A DNA stretch of 64,000 nt from Vibrio sp. ED004. GTDB lineage: Bacteria; Pseudomonadota; Gammaproteobacteria; Enterobacterales; Vibrionaceae. The position numbers and the translations under genes are program-made. Under the pieces are notes generated by a model. The model saw only the letters and a program-made list of their open reading frames with translations, ran no database searches and was not told the origin of the DNA. Where the stretch lies: contig NZ_CP066149.1 in assembly GCF_023206395.1 (NCBI RefSeq), forward strand, positions 1,674,001 through 1,738,000, given 5' to 3'. Each line of letters opens with the position of its first letter. The first letter of the stretch is position 1. Shown in pieces: positions 30,340-40,212 of this stretch.

Positions 30340-31113
30340 CTATACTGGGACTTCTTCACGACGCAACATTTCGCCTGCCAGAGCAAGATATGCTTTAGCA
30401 CCTGCGGAATATTTGTCGTAGTACATTGCTGGCTTGCCATGACTTGGCGCTTCTGCCAGACGCACATTTCTAGGGATCACAGTTCGGTAGACTTTGCTAC
30501 CGAAGTGTTTTTTGAGTTGATCAGATACTTCGTTCGATAAGCGGTTTCGAGGGTCATACATAGTACGCAGAAGACCTTCGATCTTCAGGTTCTCATTAAC
30601 AACCGCAGCGAGCTTACTGATGGTATCCATCAACGCAGTCAAACCTTCCAGAGCAAAGTATTCACATTGCATTGGAACTAACACGGAGTCGGCCGCAGCC
30701 ATCGCGTTAATTGTAAGAAGATTTAGAGAAGGTGGGCAATCAATAAAGATGAAATCATAATTATCGCGAATGGATGCCAGTGCATTCTTAAGGCGAACTT
30801 CGCGAGCAAAGACCTCCATCAGCTTGATTTCTGCCGCAGTAACATCACCGTTAGCGGCGATGAGGTCGTAATTGCCGGATGTACTTCGACAAACTACCTC
30901 ATCAAATGGGGTGTCTTCAACCAACAAATCGTAAGCAGTTGCTTCAACTTGATATTTGTCGACACCGCTCGCCATAGTGGCATTACCTTGAGGATCGAGG
31001 TCAACAACCAATATCTTGCGTTTTGTCGCCGCCATTGATGCTGCTAAATTAATGCAAGTTGTTGTTTTTCCTACGCCGCCCTTCTGGTTGGCAATTGCTA
31101 CGATTCTACCCAC
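30340..31113 (-). CDS. parA: Chromosome partitioning ATPase ParA (ParA1)
   Basis: A 257-residue Walker-type ATPase that moves ParB-parS complexes. Deviant Walker A KGGVGKTT at the N-terminus, Walker A' LVVDLDPQGNATMASG, Walker B FIFIDCPPSLNLLT. Start is a GTG at 31113 with GAGG 5 nt upstream. In V. cholerae ParA1 draws chromosome 1 origins to the old pole via HubP (family knowledge). It follows rsmG by 14 bp in the mnmG-rsmG-parA-parB unit. Confidence 0.96.
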   Translation of the reverse strand: MGRIVAIANQKGGVGKTTTCINLAASMAATKRKILVVDLDPQGNATMASGVDKYQVEATAYDLLVEDTPFDEVVCRSTSGNYDLIAANGDVTAAEIKLMEVFAREVRLKNALASIRDNYDFIFIDCPPSLNLLTINAMAAADSVLVPMQCEYFALEGLTALMDTISKLAAVVNENLKIEGLLRTMYDPRNRLSNEVSDQLKKHFGSKVYRTVIPRNVRLAEAPSHGKPAMYYDKYSAGAKAYLALAGEMLRREEVPV

Positions 31114-31127
31114 TATGGCCTCGCTGA

Positions 31128-31760
31128 TTATCCCTGACGCGATAAAGTTACTAGATGACGCTCTCCATCAAGCTCTGGCACTTGCAAAGCTTTAATGCCT
31201 GTCACTGAACACCATTCAGGTAACAGGTCGATTTCATCTCTAGGATGTTGTCCCTTAAGAGCCAAAAATACACCGGATTGCTCTTTAGGTAAATGGTGAC
31301 ACCACTCTACCATGTCTGTCATTGATGCAAATGCACGACTGAGCACTGCATCAAACTTTTCTTCAGGTTGAAACTCTTCAACACGACTTTGAACCGGCAC
31401 AACGTTGTCGATACCCAGCTCATGAATCACCTGTTTGATAAAACGAATACGCTTACCCAGGCTATCTAGCAAGTAAAACTCGCAGTCAGGATTCATGATT
31501 GAGAGCGGAATCCCAGGAAGACCAGGGCCAGTGCCAACGTCAATAAAGCGCTTACCTTGTAAGTGAGTGCTAACAATGATGCTATCTAAGATATGTTTCA
31601 CCATCATTTCTAGCGGATCACGAACTGACGTTAGGTTGTACGCCTTGTTCCACTTATTGAGCAACTCAACGTAGCCAACCAATTGGCCTCGTTGTTTTTC
31701 AGATACTTCTAATTCAGTCTGGCCAATCAGGTGATCCAGTTTCTCGCGTAATGCGCTCAT
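31128..31760 (-). CDS. rsmG: 16S rRNA (guanine527-N7)-methyltransferase
   Basis: A 210-residue SAM-dependent methyltransferase (GidB) acting on G527 in the 530 loop of 16S rRNA; loss gives low-level streptomycin resistance in other bacteria. The SAM motif is [17 protein letters not shown], and the conserved [14 protein letters not shown] lies before it. Its ATG overlaps the mnmG stop by one base (TAATG), so the two are translationally coupled. Confidence 0.96.
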   Translation of the reverse strand: MSALREKLDHLIGQTELEVSEKQRGQLVGYVELLNKWNKAYNLTSVRDPLEMMVKHILDSIIVSTHLQGKRFIDVGTGPGLPGIPLSIMNPDCEFYLLDSLGKRIRFIKQVIHELGIDNVVPVQSRVEEFQPEEKFDAVLSRAFASMTDMVEWCHHLPKEQSGVFLALKGQHPRDEIDLLPEWCSVTGIKALQVPELDGERHLVTLSRQG

Positions 31761-33655
31761 TATGCTTCCTCACCTTTTTTTAATAGGCCGTGCTTTTTCA
31801 GGTAAACCAATAAGATTGAGATTGCTGCAGGTGTGATACCTGAAATACGAGAAGCAATACCAATAGAGTCTGGTTTAGTAGTTGTCAGTTTTAGAACCAC
31901 TTCGTTAGAAAGCCCTTTCACCTCGCTGTAATCGATATCAGCAGGCAGTTTGGTGTTTTCATGACGCAGTGATTTTTCGATTTCGTCTTGTTGGCGCTGA
32001 ATGTAACCTTCGTACTTCACTTGGATCTCAACTTGCTCAGACGCTTGTTGATCTTCCAATGCAGGGCCAAAACGATCCAATGCGGTGAGCTGTGAATAAG
32101 TCATTTCAGGACGACGAAGAAGATCTTCACCACTCGCTTCGCGAGACATTGGTGTTTTTAGGATCTGGTTTAATGCACCGATGTCCTCAGACTTTGGATT
32201 AATCCAAGTTTCTTTCAGACGTTGACGCTCCTTCTCCATGCTGTCCATTTTTTCGTTGAAACGGGCCCAACGCGCATCGTCAACAAGGCCAAGTTCACGA
32301 GACTTCTCAGTCAATCGGATATCAGCGTTATCTTCGCGAAGCAACAGACGGTATTCCGCACGAGACGTAAACATACGGTAAGGTTCTTTGGTGCCCATTG
32401 TTGATAGGTCATCAATAAGAACGCCCATGTAAGCTTGGTCACGACGTGGACTCCAGCCTTCTTTGCCTTGCGTAAACAAACTCGCATTCAGGCCGGCCAT
32501 TAAGCCTTGTGCCGCTGCTTCTTCGTAACCCGTTGTACCGTTGATCTGACCAGCAAAGAACAGACCCTTGATAAACTTGGTTTCGTAAGTCAGCTTAAGA
32601 TCGCGAGGGTCAAAGAAATCGTACTCAATCGCATAGCCTGGGCGAACGATATGAGCATTTTCAAAGCCCTTCATAGAGCGAACGATTTGAACCTGTACAT
32701 CAAACGGCAGACTGGTTGAGATACCGTTCGGGTATAGCTCATGTGTCGTTAGACCTTCAGGCTCAATAAAGATTTGGTGGCTGTTCTTGTCAGCAAAACG
32801 CATCACTTTGTCTTCAATCGAAGGACAGTAACGAGGGCCAATACCTTCAATCACACCCGCGTACATTGGGCTGCGATCAAGATTGGCACGAATAACGTCG
32901 TGTGTATTCTCGTTGGTATGCGTGATGTAACACGGGATTTGACGAGGCTGTTGTGCTCGGCTACCCATGAACGAGAAAACAGGGGTTGGATTATCACCGT
33001 GCTGAACTTCAAGCTCAGAAAAATCAACGCTTCGTGCATCGATACGTGGCGGTGTACCTGTTTTCAGGCGATCAACTCGGAATGGAAGATCACGAAGACG
33101 GTCAGCCAGTGCGATCGATGGTGGATCACCCGCACGACCACCTGAAGAACTCTCCATACCAATATGGATCTTTCCGCCTAGGAATGTGCCTACAGTCAAT
33201 ACCACAGCATCAGCGCGGAACTTAAGGCCCATCTGTGTCACCACACCCACCACTTGATCCTGTTCAACGATCAAATCATCAACCGACTGTTGGAACAAAG
33301 TCAGGTTTGGTGTGTTTTCAAGAACGTTACGAACAAACGCTTTGTAAAGCGCGCGGTCAGCTTGTGCACGAGTTGCACGAACCGCAGGGCCTTTTGATGC
33401 GTTCAATGTTCTGAACTGAATACCTGCATGATCAATAGCTTGCGCCATTAATCCACCCATTGCATCGACCTCTTTTACCAAGTGGCCCTTACCAATCCCG
33501 CCAATGGCTGGGTTACAAGACATTTGTCCTAATGTATCGATATTATGAGTAAGTAATAACGTACTTTGACCAGTACGTGCAGATGCGAGTGCGGCTTCCG
33601 TTCCTGCATGGCCACCACCAACAACGATGACGTCAAATTTTTCGTGATAAAGCAT
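31760..33655 (-). CDS. mnmG: tRNA uridine-34 carboxymethylaminomethyl modification enzyme MnmG
   Basis: A 631-residue FAD/NADH enzyme (GidA) that works with MnmE to place cmnm5 at wobble U34. The FAD Rossmann motif is [19 protein letters not shown], followed by [25 protein letters not shown]; the C-terminal helical domain binds MnmE. GAGG 7 nt before the ATG. It is the first gene left of oriC and is transcribed away from it, with the replication fork. Its partner mnmE lies just across the origin. Confidence 0.97.
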   Translation of the reverse strand: MLYHEKFDVIVVGGGHAGTEAALASARTGQSTLLLTHNIDTLGQMSCNPAIGGIGKGHLVKEVDAMGGLMAQAIDHAGIQFRTLNASKGPAVRATRAQADRALYKAFVRNVLENTPNLTLFQQSVDDLIVEQDQVVGVVTQMGLKFRADAVVLTVGTFLGGKIHIGMESSSGGRAGDPPSIALADRLRDLPFRVDRLKTGTPPRIDARSVDFSELEVQHGDNPTPVFSFMGSRAQQPRQIPCYITHTNENTHDVIRANLDRSPMYAGVIEGIGPRYCPSIEDKVMRFADKNSHQIFIEPEGLTTHELYPNGISTSLPFDVQVQIVRSMKGFENAHIVRPGYAIEYDFFDPRDLKLTYETKFIKGLFFAGQINGTTGYEEAAAQGLMAGLNASLFTQGKEGWSPRRDQAYMGVLIDDLSTMGTKEPYRMFTSRAEYRLLLREDNADIRLTEKSRELGLVDDARWARFNEKMDSMEKERQRLKETWINPKSEDIGALNQILKTPMSREASGEDLLRRPEMTYSQLTALDRFGPALEDQQASEQVEIQVKYEGYIQRQQDEIEKSLRHENTKLPADIDYSEVKGLSNEVVLKLTTTKPDSIGIASRISGITPAAISILLVYLKKHGLLKKGEEA

Positions 33656-33832
33656 GAACCGACCTCAGGTATTCAAACGTTTTCTAGACTGATAAAAAGG
33701 AGCGATATTCTACCTGTTTTAATAGCCTGAGAAAACGTTTTTGGAATTTTTCGAGAAAGCTGTTTTTAATTAATATAGATAAGATCTTTAAGGAGATCTT
33801 TTATTAGATCTATTATTAGGATCGAGGTGGTC

Positions 33833-33841
33833 TGTGGATAA
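33833..33841 (-). promoter_or_regulatory. DnaA box R1
   Basis: TGTGGATAA, perfect consensus on the minus strand, next to the 13-mers. Confidence 0.92.
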
Positions 33842-33973
33842 GTCGGAAATGATCAACGAGATCATGGATCTTTTTTGGATCAAATGATGTGATCTAACTT
33901 TGATCAGGATGAGGATTAGCTGGGATCAAAATGGCTACTTATTAACAGGGGTAAATTGGCTTAAAACTTGTTA

Positions 33974-33982
33974 TTTGGATAA
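33974..33982 (-). promoter_or_regulatory. DnaA box, R3-like
   Basis: TTTGGATAA, one change from consensus, same form as E. coli R3. Confidence 0.8.
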
Positions 33983-34012
33983 CTATAGGTTAATCACCGT
34001 ATATGTATGATC

Positions 34013-34021
34013 TTATCCACA
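34013..34021 (+). promoter_or_regulatory. DnaA box R4
   Basis: TTATCCACA, perfect consensus, in inverted orientation to R1 at the right border of the origin. Confidence 0.92.
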
Positions 34022-34024
34022 GAT

Positions 34025-34057
34025 AAAATCGAAAATAAATCGCTTATTTTCGATTTT
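34025..34057. repeat. 14-bp perfect inverted repeat beside DnaA box R4
   Basis: AAAATCGAAAATAA, five-base loop, exact complement, then T-tract. AT-rich hairpin/cruciform 4 bp from R4; it may act as a weak terminator or an origin boundary. Confidence 0.6.
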
Positions 34058-34095
34058 TTTGAAAAAAGTTATTCACAATCACGATATTTGGAGCC

Positions 34096-34118
34096 AAAAA
34101 AAGCGGCATAAGCCGCTT
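34096..34118 (-). terminator. Intrinsic terminator of mioC, at the origin border
   Basis: Minus strand: AAGCGGC-TTAT-GCCGCTT then T5-T7. It should stop mioC transcripts before they reach oriC. Confidence 0.9.
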
Positions 34119-34136
34119 CTGGGAAGAAAGGAGAGG

Positions 34137-34571
34137 TTAAAACTGGTCGCTATGATCGTTAAACCAGGCTTCTGCAGCATCTTCAGGTACCGGAGTTTCC
34201 AATACATCGATGGTAAAACACGCTGAAATCGGTTTTGCACCGAGGTTTTCCAGTTGGTTGTGGACGGATTTCCCAGCTAAACAGAAGGTATCGTAGCTTG
34301 AATCGCCAAGCGCCACGACAGCAAAGCGAACTTGGTTTAAGTCTGGAGAGTGTTGGGTTAATGCGTCAATAAAAGGCTTAATATTGTCTGGAAACTCACC
34401 CGCACCATGAGTTGAAGTCACCAATAACCAAAAGCCTTGTTGTGGAATATCATCGTACTCAGGCTGATTATGTAGGGTGATCTCATGACCTTGTTCTTCA
34501 AGAAGATCATTAAGGTGATCGCCAACGTATTCGGCGCCGCCTAGGGTGCTGCCTGTAATAATGTGGATCAT
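34137..34571 (-). CDS. mioC: Flavodoxin-like protein MioC
   Basis: A 144-residue FMN-binding flavodoxin. The FMN phosphate loop is [13 protein letters not shown], and [13 protein letters not shown] and [15 protein letters not shown] contact the flavin. E. coli MioC supports biotin synthase in vitro; its true role is unclear. The ATG at 34571 has AAGGA at 7 nt and fits the family; a longer frame would run into the mnmE terminator. Transcribed toward oriC, head-on to the rightward fork. Confidence 0.95.
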   Translation of the reverse strand: MIHIITGSTLGGAEYVGDHLNDLLEEQGHEITLHNQPEYDDIPQQGFWLLVTSTHGAGEFPDNIKPFIDALTQHSPDLNQVRFAVVALGDSSYDTFCLAGKSVHNQLENLGAKPISACFTIDVLETPVPEDAAEAWFNDHSDQF

Positions 34572-34590
34572 TAAACTGTCCTTATTAAAG

Positions 34591-34616
34591 AAAAAGGCCA
34601 ACTAATGCTGGCCTTT
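34591..34616 (-). terminator. Intrinsic terminator of mnmE
   Basis: Minus strand AAAGGCCA-loop-TGGCCTTTTT. It overlaps the mioC leader, so mioC needs its own promoter or read-through. Confidence 0.85.
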
Positions 34617-34621
34617 AAAGG

Positions 34622-35983
34622 TTATTTACCGATACAGAAAGAAGAGAAGATGCGACCTAAAAGATCGTCTGAGCTGAACTCACCTGTGATCTCATTGAGG
34701 TGCTGTTGAGTGATACGAAGCTCTTCCGCTAAGATCTCTCCAGCCATATAGCCTTCAAGTTGTTGTTGGCCAATATCCAGGTGCTCAGATGCGCGTTCTA
34801 GGGCATCTAAGTGGCGACGACGCGCCATAAATCCACCTTCATGACCACCAGCAAAGCCCATGCAATCCTTAAGATGACTGCGCAGAGCATCAACACCTTG
34901 GCCTGTTTTCGCTGATAGGCGGATTAGGGTTGGATCGTTCACATGGCAAATGCCCAGCTCTTCACTGGTTTGATCCGCTTTATTACGAATCACCGTCATA
35001 CCGATGTTATTTGGTAAACGATCAACAAAATCTGGCCAGATATCTTTCGGGTCAGTAGCGTCTGTTGTCGTGCCATCCACCATAAATAAAACTCGGTCAG
35101 CCTGAGCAATTTCTTCCCAAGCGCGTTCAATACCGATTTTTTCGACTTCGTCAGACGCATCACGCAGGCCTGCGGTATCGATAATGTGCAGTGGCATACC
35201 GTCAATATGGATGTGCTCACGCAGTACATCACGTGTAGTACCGGCAATGTCGGTCACAATCGCTGACTCTTTGCCAGACAGTGCATTCAATAGGCTCGAT
35301 TTACCTGCATTTGGGCGACCAGCAATCACTACCTTCATACCTTCACGCATGATGGCACCTTGATTGGCTTCTTGGCGCACGGCTTCCAGATTGTCGATGA
35401 TAGCCTGTAAGTCAGCACTTACTTTACCATCAGCCAGGAAATCAATTTCTTCTTCTGGGAAGTCGATAGCTGCTTCAACATAGATTCGTAGATGAATCAG
35501 TGAATCTACCAGTGTGTTAATGCGCTTAGAGAACTCACCTTGCAATGATTGCAGCGCTGACTTTGCCGCTTCTTCTGAACTTGCGTCAATCAAGTCAGCA
35601 ATCGCTTCTGCTTGGGTTAAATCCATCTTGTCGTTCAAGAAGGCACGCTCAGAGAACTCGCCTGGACGCGCAGCACGCACGCCTGAGATGGTTAGTATGT
35701 GCTTGATGAGCATGTCCATAACCACTGGGCCGCCGTGGCCTTGCAGCTCCAACACGTCTTCGCCAGTGAACGAATGTGGGTTAGGGAAGTAAAGCGCGAT
35801 ACCTTGGTCGAGCTCGATGCCATCGGCCGATTTAAAAGGCAGGTACTCAGCGTAGCGAGGCTTAAGTGTCTTTCCTGTTACTTCTAGGGCAACCTGAGTC
35901 GCCAATGGGCCGGAAACGCGGATAATACCGACGCCACCACGGCCGGGCGCGGTCGCTTGAGCAACAATCGTATCTGTAGTCAT
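34622..35983 (-). CDS. mnmE: tRNA modification GTPase MnmE
   Basis: A 453-residue K+-activated GTPase (TrmE) that works with MnmG on wobble uridine. N-terminal formyl-THF-binding domain ([22 protein letters not shown]), G domain with G1 [15 protein letters not shown]2/G3 IAGTTRD and DTAGLRD, G4 NKAD, and C-terminal FCIGK with the invariant Cys. The ATG at 35983 has AGG at 7 nt and matches E. coli (454 aa); the upstream ATG adds six residues without support. Monocistronic between two terminators. Confidence 0.97.
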   Translation of the reverse strand: MTTDTIVAQATAPGRGGVGIIRVSGPLATQVALEVTGKTLKPRYAEYLPFKSADGIELDQGIALYFPNPHSFTGEDVLELQGHGGPVVMDMLIKHILTISGVRAARPGEFSERAFLNDKMDLTQAEAIADLIDASSEEAAKSALQSLQGEFSKRINTLVDSLIHLRIYVEAAIDFPEEEIDFLADGKVSADLQAIIDNLEAVRQEANQGAIMREGMKVVIAGRPNAGKSSLLNALSGKESAIVTDIAGTTRDVLREHIHIDGMPLHIIDTAGLRDASDEVEKIGIERAWEEIAQADRVLFMVDGTTTDATDPKDIWPDFVDRLPNNIGMTVIRNKADQTSEELGICHVNDPTLIRLSAKTGQGVDALRSHLKDCMGFAGGHEGGFMARRRHLDALERASEHLDIGQQQLEGYMAGEILAEELRITQQHLNEITGEFSSDDLLGRIFSSFCIGK

Positions 35984-36063
35984 AGGTGTGCCTGCTAGCA
36001 TGTGAAAGCCAAAAAGGGGCGTTCACGATTAATCAATTAGCTGAATTGTAATCAGCTAAAAAC

Positions 36064-36089
36064 AAAAAGGCGACCTTTTGGTCGCCTTT
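36064..36089 (-). terminator. Intrinsic terminator of the rpmH-rnpA-yidD-yidC operon
   Basis: Minus strand AAAGGCGACC-AAAA-GGTCGCCTTTTT, 25 bp after yidC. Confidence 0.92.
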
Positions 36090-36113
36090 CTTTAGTTCTT
36101 TCTATTATCGAAC

Positions 36114-37733
36114 TTACTTAGAATGTAAGCCTTTCTTTTCCAGCGCGCGGTAGATAAGCGTTTGCTGAATCAGAGTTACGATGTTCGATACTAGCCAGTA
36201 TAGAACCAGACCTGAAGGGAAGAACAGGAAGAAGAATGTGAACATAACCGGCATAAAGGTCATGATCTTCTGCTGCATTGGATCCGTTACAGTTGTCGGG
36301 CTCATCTTCTGGATTAGGAACATTGAAGCACCCATCAGAAGTGGCAAGATGTAGTATGGGTCTTGTGCTGAAAGGTCAGTAATCCAACCGAAGAACGGTG
36401 AGTGACGTAGTTCAACAGACTCCATTAGTGCCCAGTATAGCGAAATGAAGATAGGCATTTGCAGAAGGATAGGTAAACAACCACCTAGTGGGTTTACTTT
36501 CTCTTTCTTGTAAAGCTCCATCATTTCTTGGCTCATGCGTTGACGGTCATCGCCAATACGCTCACGCATTGCAGTCAGCTTAGGCTGAAGCATACGCATT
36601 TTCGCCATAGACGTGTACTGAGCTTTCGTTAGTGGGTACATAGCGCCACGAACGATAAACGTTAGACAGATGATCGCTAGACCCCAGTTCACAACGATGC
36701 CTTGAATGAACGAAAGCAGAGTATGAAGTGGTTTAGCAATGAACCATAACCAACCGTAATCAACTACTAGGTCTAGGTTCGGTGCAACAGCAGCCATTTG
36801 GTCTTGAAGTTTAGGACCAACCCAAAGCGTTGCTTTAAAGCTTGCTTCGTCGCCTGTAGCGATGGTTTTGTTCGGCATACGAACACCGATGTCGCCAAGG
36901 TTACCGATTACACGAGTGTAAAGGTTGCTGCCTGCTTCGTCGCGTGGGATCCAAGCACTTGCAAAGTAGTGCTGAATCATCGCTGCCCAACCTTGACCGT
37001 TTGCTAGGTTAAGAGACAGGTTGCGATCTTGCATATCGTCGAAGCTGTATTTTTTGTAACGCGTATCTTCCGTAGAGTAAGCACCACCACGGTAAGTTGG
37101 CATTGTTAGGCTACCGCCGTCATCCATAACGTTTTGACGTAGGTGAGCGTACATGCCGAATGTCGCATTGTTACCAGAGTTGTTGATTACATCGTATTCA
37201 ACGTCAATCGCGTAGCTGCCGCGCTTAAGTACGAATGTTTTTGTGTAATCAAGGCCGTTCGCTTGGTAAGTCATTGGGATGCGTAGTTCATCTTGACCTT
37301 CAGCTAGCTTGAAGCTGTCTGCTGAAACCGTGTAGCTAGGGCGGTTAGTGCTGCTTAAATCGATACCTTGAGGACCAACTAGACCGCTTTGAGCGATAAA
37401 TTGGTGACCTGGTTCGTTTTTAAGAAGAACAAAAGTATCTTCTGAATCGAACTCAGCAGAGTAATCATTTAGGTTTGCTTTAACGACATCACCACCAACC
37501 GTATCAATTGACAGAGTCAGTACATCAGTTGTTACTGTGATAGTTTTTGCAGAAGCAACTTGACCAGGAGCCGGGTCTAGATCATCTGCATAAGATGGCG
37601 CTGGTAGGGGGCTGCCAGATTGTGCCTGCTCAACCGCTTGTGGTGCTGGGTTCTTAGCTACGTTCCATTGTTGGAAAAGTAGGAAAGAAACCAATGCCAA
37701 TGCGATTAACAGGATATTACGTTGAGAATCCAT
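36114..37733 (-). CDS. yidC: Membrane protein insertase YidC
   Basis: A 539-residue Oxa1/Alb3-family insertase, acting alone or with SecYEG; subunits a and c of the ATP synthase encoded nearby are known clients. N-terminal helix ([17 protein letters not shown]), a large periplasmic P1 beta-sandwich (about 60-330), then five helices with the hydrophilic-groove segment [23 protein letters not shown], where the Arg is essential. AGGA-like site is weak; the gene starts 2 bp after yidD. Confidence 0.97.
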   Translation of the reverse strand: MDSQRNILLIALALVSFLLFQQWNVAKNPAPQAVEQAQSGSPLPAPSYADDLDPAPGQVASAKTITVTTDVLTLSIDTVGGDVVKANLNDYSAEFDSEDTFVLLKNEPGHQFIAQSGLVGPQGIDLSSTNRPSYTVSADSFKLAEGQDELRIPMTYQANGLDYTKTFVLKRGSYAIDVEYDVINNSGNNATFGMYAHLRQNVMDDGGSLTMPTYRGGAYSTEDTRYKKYSFDDMQDRNLSLNLANGQGWAAMIQHYFASAWIPRDEAGSNLYTRVIGNLGDIGVRMPNKTIATGDEASFKATLWVGPKLQDQMAAVAPNLDLVVDYGWLWFIAKPLHTLLSFIQGIVVNWGLAIICLTFIVRGAMYPLTKAQYTSMAKMRMLQPKLTAMRERIGDDRQRMSQEMMELYKKEKVNPLGGCLPILLQMPIFISLYWALMESVELRHSPFFGWITDLSAQDPYYILPLLMGASMFLIQKMSPTTVTDPMQQKIMTFMPVMFTFFFLFFPSGLVLYWLVSNIVTLIQQTLIYRALEKKGLHSK

Positions 37734-37735
37734 CG

Positions 37736-37993
37736 TTATTTATCTCTGTCTTGTTTTTGGACTGGTGGAACGGGGTCAAAGCCCCCTTCGTTCAAAGGAT
37801 GGCATTTTAATAGACGTTTGCCTGATAACCAACACCCTTTTACAAAACCGTGAGCTTTCAACGCTTCTATCGCATATAAAGAGCAGGTTGGAGTAAATCG
37901 GCAGCGTGGGCCGATGAGTGGACTAATAAACCATCTATAAAAATAGATGGGTATTAGCGCTATCCACGCGAAGGGCGAGACAGGCGAAGCCAT
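37736..37993 (-). CDS. yidD: Membrane protein insertion efficiency factor YidD
   Basis: An 85-residue amphipathic protein that aids YidC-dependent insertion. The cysteine-rich core [21 protein letters not shown] and [29 protein letters not shown] is diagnostic. Its start overlaps the rnpA end by 34 bases, an arrangement conserved in gammaproteobacteria. Confidence 0.95.
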   Translation of the reverse strand: MASPVSPFAWIALIPIYFYRWFISPLIGPRCRFTPTCSLYAIEALKAHGFVKGCWLSGKRLLKCHPLNEGGFDPVPPVQKQDRDK

Positions 37994-38316
37994 AATTTGT
38001 CGAGTAGCTTGAACATTTCTTCATTGCTTAAATCTTGCGCGCTCTTCTTAGCGATTACAACAAAATCTTTGTTAGGAAGTTTGTGTTGAGTGTTACGAAA
38101 GCTTTCACGAGTAAGACGCTTGAATCGGTTACGACCAACTGCGGTTTTAATCTGCTTTTTCGGAACGGCTAATCCAAGGCGAGGATTTGAAAGAGAGTTA
38201 TTTCGAGCAATGATGGTGAAATGAGGAGAGCCAGCTCGATGAGCTTGCTTGAAGACATTTTGATAATGTTCGGGAGTTAACAAGCGTAACTCCCGACCGA
38301 AGGCTAGCTTATTCAA
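37960..38316 (-). CDS. rnpA: Ribonuclease P protein component
   Basis: A 118-residue basic protein that assists the M1 RNA in 5' tRNA processing. The RNR motif is seen as [15 protein letters not shown] place the start at a TTG (38316), giving [13 protein letters not shown], which aligns with E. coli MVKLAFPRELRLL; a TTG at 38325 adds three residues. No good ribosome site is visible in the 12-nt gap from rpmH, so translation probably depends on coupling. It overlaps yidD at the other end. Confidence 0.94.
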   Translation of the reverse strand: MNKLAFGRELRLLTPEHYQNVFKQAHRAGSPHFTIIARNNSLSNPRLGLAVPKKQIKTAVGRNRFKRLTRESFRNTQHKLPNKDFVVIAKKSAQDLSNEEMFKLLDKLWLRLSRPSRG

Positions 38317-38328
38317 AATAATCAAAGA

Positions 38329-38463
38329 TTACTTAGAAAGACGCTTACGGCCTTTTGCACGACGTGCATTGATTGTTGCGCGACCGTTCTTAGTAGCCAT
38401 GCGAGCACGGAAACCGTGAGTACGCTTACGCTTTAGAACTGTAGGTTGAAAAGTGCGTTTCAT
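38329..38463 (-). CDS. rpmH: 50S ribosomal protein L34
   Basis: A 44-residue very basic protein: [18 protein letters not shown] at the start and AKGRKRLSK at the end, the canonical L34. AAGG lies about 10 nt before the ATG. First gene of the rpmH-rnpA-yidD-yidC unit, behind a near-consensus promoter. Confidence 0.98.
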   Translation of the reverse strand: MKRTFQPTVLKRKRTHGFRARMATKNGRATINARRAKGRKRLSK

Positions 38464-38576
38464 TTGTAATTACCTTACTGATCAGTAGTTTTAGGTTTTT
38501 GTTAAACCCGGCGTGGGCATTTTTTCTCTTCTTTATATAAGAAAGGAAAACCGACGCCTCTCAACAAAGAGGCGGA

Positions 38577-38605
38577 ATTGTAATCACTGTCACAAAAAGT
38601 GTCAA
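38577..38605 (-). promoter_or_regulatory. Strong sigma-70 promoter of rpmH
   Basis: Minus strand: TTGACA, 17 nt, TACAAT. It leaves an untranslated leader of roughly 105 nt before rpmH. Confidence 0.85.
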
Positions 38606-38670
38606 TGATTGGGTTAACTAAAATTCCGGTCGGGGGATTATACGTAGATTAACTAAAATCACAAGGATCC

Positions 38671-39408
38671 TTAGTCGATCCCAACCTTATTTAAGAATTT
38701 TTTTAATTTAGGATCCTGTGGATTACCAAAAATATCCTGTGGAGATCCCTGCTCAACAATATGGCCATCAGCCATGAAGATCACTCGGTCTGCAACCTCT
38801 CGAGCAAACTGCATTTCATGGGTAACCACCAGCATGGTTTGATGCTGATTTGCTAACTTTTTCATTAAGTTAAGCACTTCGCCAACCCATTCAGGATCAA
38901 GCGCAGATGTCGGCTCATCAAACAACAAAAGCTCAGGTTGTAGTGCCATTGCACGGCCAATACCTACACGTTGCTGCTGGCCACCAGAGAGCGCTGCTGG
39001 GTAGCTATCGGCTTTGTCACCTAAACCAGTATCATCGAGTATTTGTTGTGCTTTTTCATGGGCTTGCTGCTTTTTCCAACCACGAACGGTAATCAAACCT
39101 TCGGCAATATTCTGTCTCGCGGTTTGGTGAGCGAATAGGGCATAGTTCTGGAACACAAAACCGGTCTTACGACGCAGTGCAAGTACCTCTGCTTTGGTGT
39201 GTTTCTGAGCATCGACATTAATATCATCAATCGAAATGGTGCCTTGATCGGCCTGCTCTAGAAAGTTCACACAACGCAGTAAGGTAGATTTACCAGTACC
39301 ACTTGAACCTATGATGACAATTATCTCACCTTGCTTGATTTCTAGGTCGATCCCTTTCAAAACTTCGGTGTCACCAAACTGCTTGTGGATATTTTGTAAT
39401 TTGATCAT
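38671..39408 (-). CDS. Polar amino-acid ABC transporter ATP-binding protein
   Basis: A 245-residue ATPase of the GlnQ/TcyC type. Walker A GSSGTGKST, Q-loop FQNYALFAHQTA, signature LSGGQQQRVGIGRAMA, Walker B LLLFDEPTSALDP and switch His in VVTHEM. It overlaps the permease by four bases (ATGA type), so the two are coupled. Substrate is not decidable; overall likeness to cystine (TcyABC) and glutamine systems suggests a polar amino acid. Confidence 0.93.
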   Translation of the reverse strand: MIKLQNIHKQFGDTEVLKGIDLEIKQGEIIVIIGSSGTGKSTLLRCVNFLEQADQGTISIDDINVDAQKHTKAEVLALRRKTGFVFQNYALFAHQTARQNIAEGLITVRGWKKQQAHEKAQQILDDTGLGDKADSYPAALSGGQQQRVGIGRAMALQPELLLFDEPTSALDPEWVGEVLNLMKKLANQHQTMLVVTHEMQFAREVADRVIFMADGHIVEQGSPQDIFGNPQDPKLKKFLNKVGID

Positions 39409-40076
39409 CGTACATACGCCTTATTCAGTTTCACTTCGGCCCAAATTTGAATACGAGTGAGGATAACCACCACGCCCCAGTAAATCAGCGCGACTGCTAA
39501 GAAAGCCTCGAAGAAGCGGAAACTTGAAGAGGCCTCCATCTGAGCTTTAGCCATGATTTCGGCTACACCTAGGGTGAATGCAAGTGAAGTCGACTTAATC
39601 ATGTCGATAAAGTAGTTCATCAATGATGGCAGTGCCACGCGGGTGGCTTGTGGTAAGATCACTCTGCGCATCGCTTGGCTGGTCGTCATACCTACTGAAA
39701 GGCTGGCTTCCATCTGGCTACGATCAATACCAATAATCGCCGCACGAATACTTTCAGCCATGTACGCGGCAAAGTGCAAGGTTAAACCAATCACAGCGGC
39801 GCTGAAGGCGTCTAAGCCAACCATCCACGGGAATACTTGTGGTAAGCCGTAATAAAGGAGGAATAGTTGTACCAGCAGTGGCGTGCCTCGGAAGAAGCTA
39901 ATATACAATTGGCTTAGCTGGTCGAGTACTGGGATTTTGAATACACGAATGTTCGCCAGTATCAGAGACAAGATCAGAGCAAAGAATAAGCCCCAAATAG
40001 CCATCTCCATGGTGGTGCCCAGATACTTCAGCAGTATCGGCAACAGCTCTAGCATGTAATTAAAGTCAAATCCCAT
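39405..40076 (-). CDS. Polar amino-acid ABC transporter permease
   Basis: A 223-residue inner-membrane protein of the HisM/TcyB family. SFFRGTPLLVQLFLLYYGLP (N-terminal HEQRO motif) and EASLSVGMTTSQAMRRVILPQATRVALPS (the EAA loop that contacts the ATPase) are clear; about five helices. Only one permease gene is present, so a homodimer is likely. It is separated from the upstream binding-protein gene by a terminator-like hairpin. Confidence 0.93.
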   Translation of the reverse strand: MGFDFNYMLELLPILLKYLGTTMEMAIWGLFFALILSLILANIRVFKIPVLDQLSQLYISFFRGTPLLVQLFLLYYGLPQVFPWMVGLDAFSAAVIGLTLHFAAYMAESIRAAIIGIDRSQMEASLSVGMTTSQAMRRVILPQATRVALPSLMNYFIDMIKSTSLAFTLGVAEIMAKAQMEASSSFRFFEAFLAVALIYWGVVVILTRIQIWAEVKLNKAYVR

Positions 40077-40159
40077 AATCTATCTCGTATTTTTATTGGA
40101 AGTGTTGTTATCTTTCGAAGTACGGTTATATCAGGCTTTTTAATCGGTTACACAAAAGC

Positions 40160-40190
40160 AAAAAGCCCACCGCTGTGTAAAGCAGTGGGC
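40160..40190 (-). terminator. Intrinsic terminator/attenuator between binding-protein and permease genes
   Basis: Minus strand GCCCACTGCT-loop-AGCGGTGGGC then T5; one C-A mismatch in the stem. Partial termination would give more binding protein than permease. Confidence 0.8.
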
Positions 40191-40212
40191 CTTCAATGGA
40201 GAAAGTGAGTCA

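Larger units (their letters stand above)
33780..34080. other. Chromosome 1 replication origin oriC
   Basis: E. coli-type origin in the mnmG-mioC gap. Four GATC-starting repeats step at 12-13 bp (33783, 33795, 33807, 33820: GATCTTTAAGGA, GATCTTTTATTA, GATCTATTATTAG, GATCG), the duplex-unwinding 13-mers. DnaA boxes: R1 TGTGGATAA 33833-33841, R3-like TTTGGATAA 33974-33982, R4 TTATCCACA 34013-34021, a weak TTATTAACA at 33939-33947 in the R2 position, and TTATTCACA 34069-34077. Twelve GATC sites occur in about 230 bp (for Dam/SeqA). The AT-rich stretch 33740-33785 flanks the 13-mers. Order and spacing match E. coli closely. Confidence 0.96.

Noticed and set aside
33236..33655. Open frames on the plus strand opposite mnmG, gyrB, atpD, glyS and other core genes
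   Set aside because: They overlap intact, strongly conserved genes and have no ribosome sites or family features; they are shadows of coding bias.
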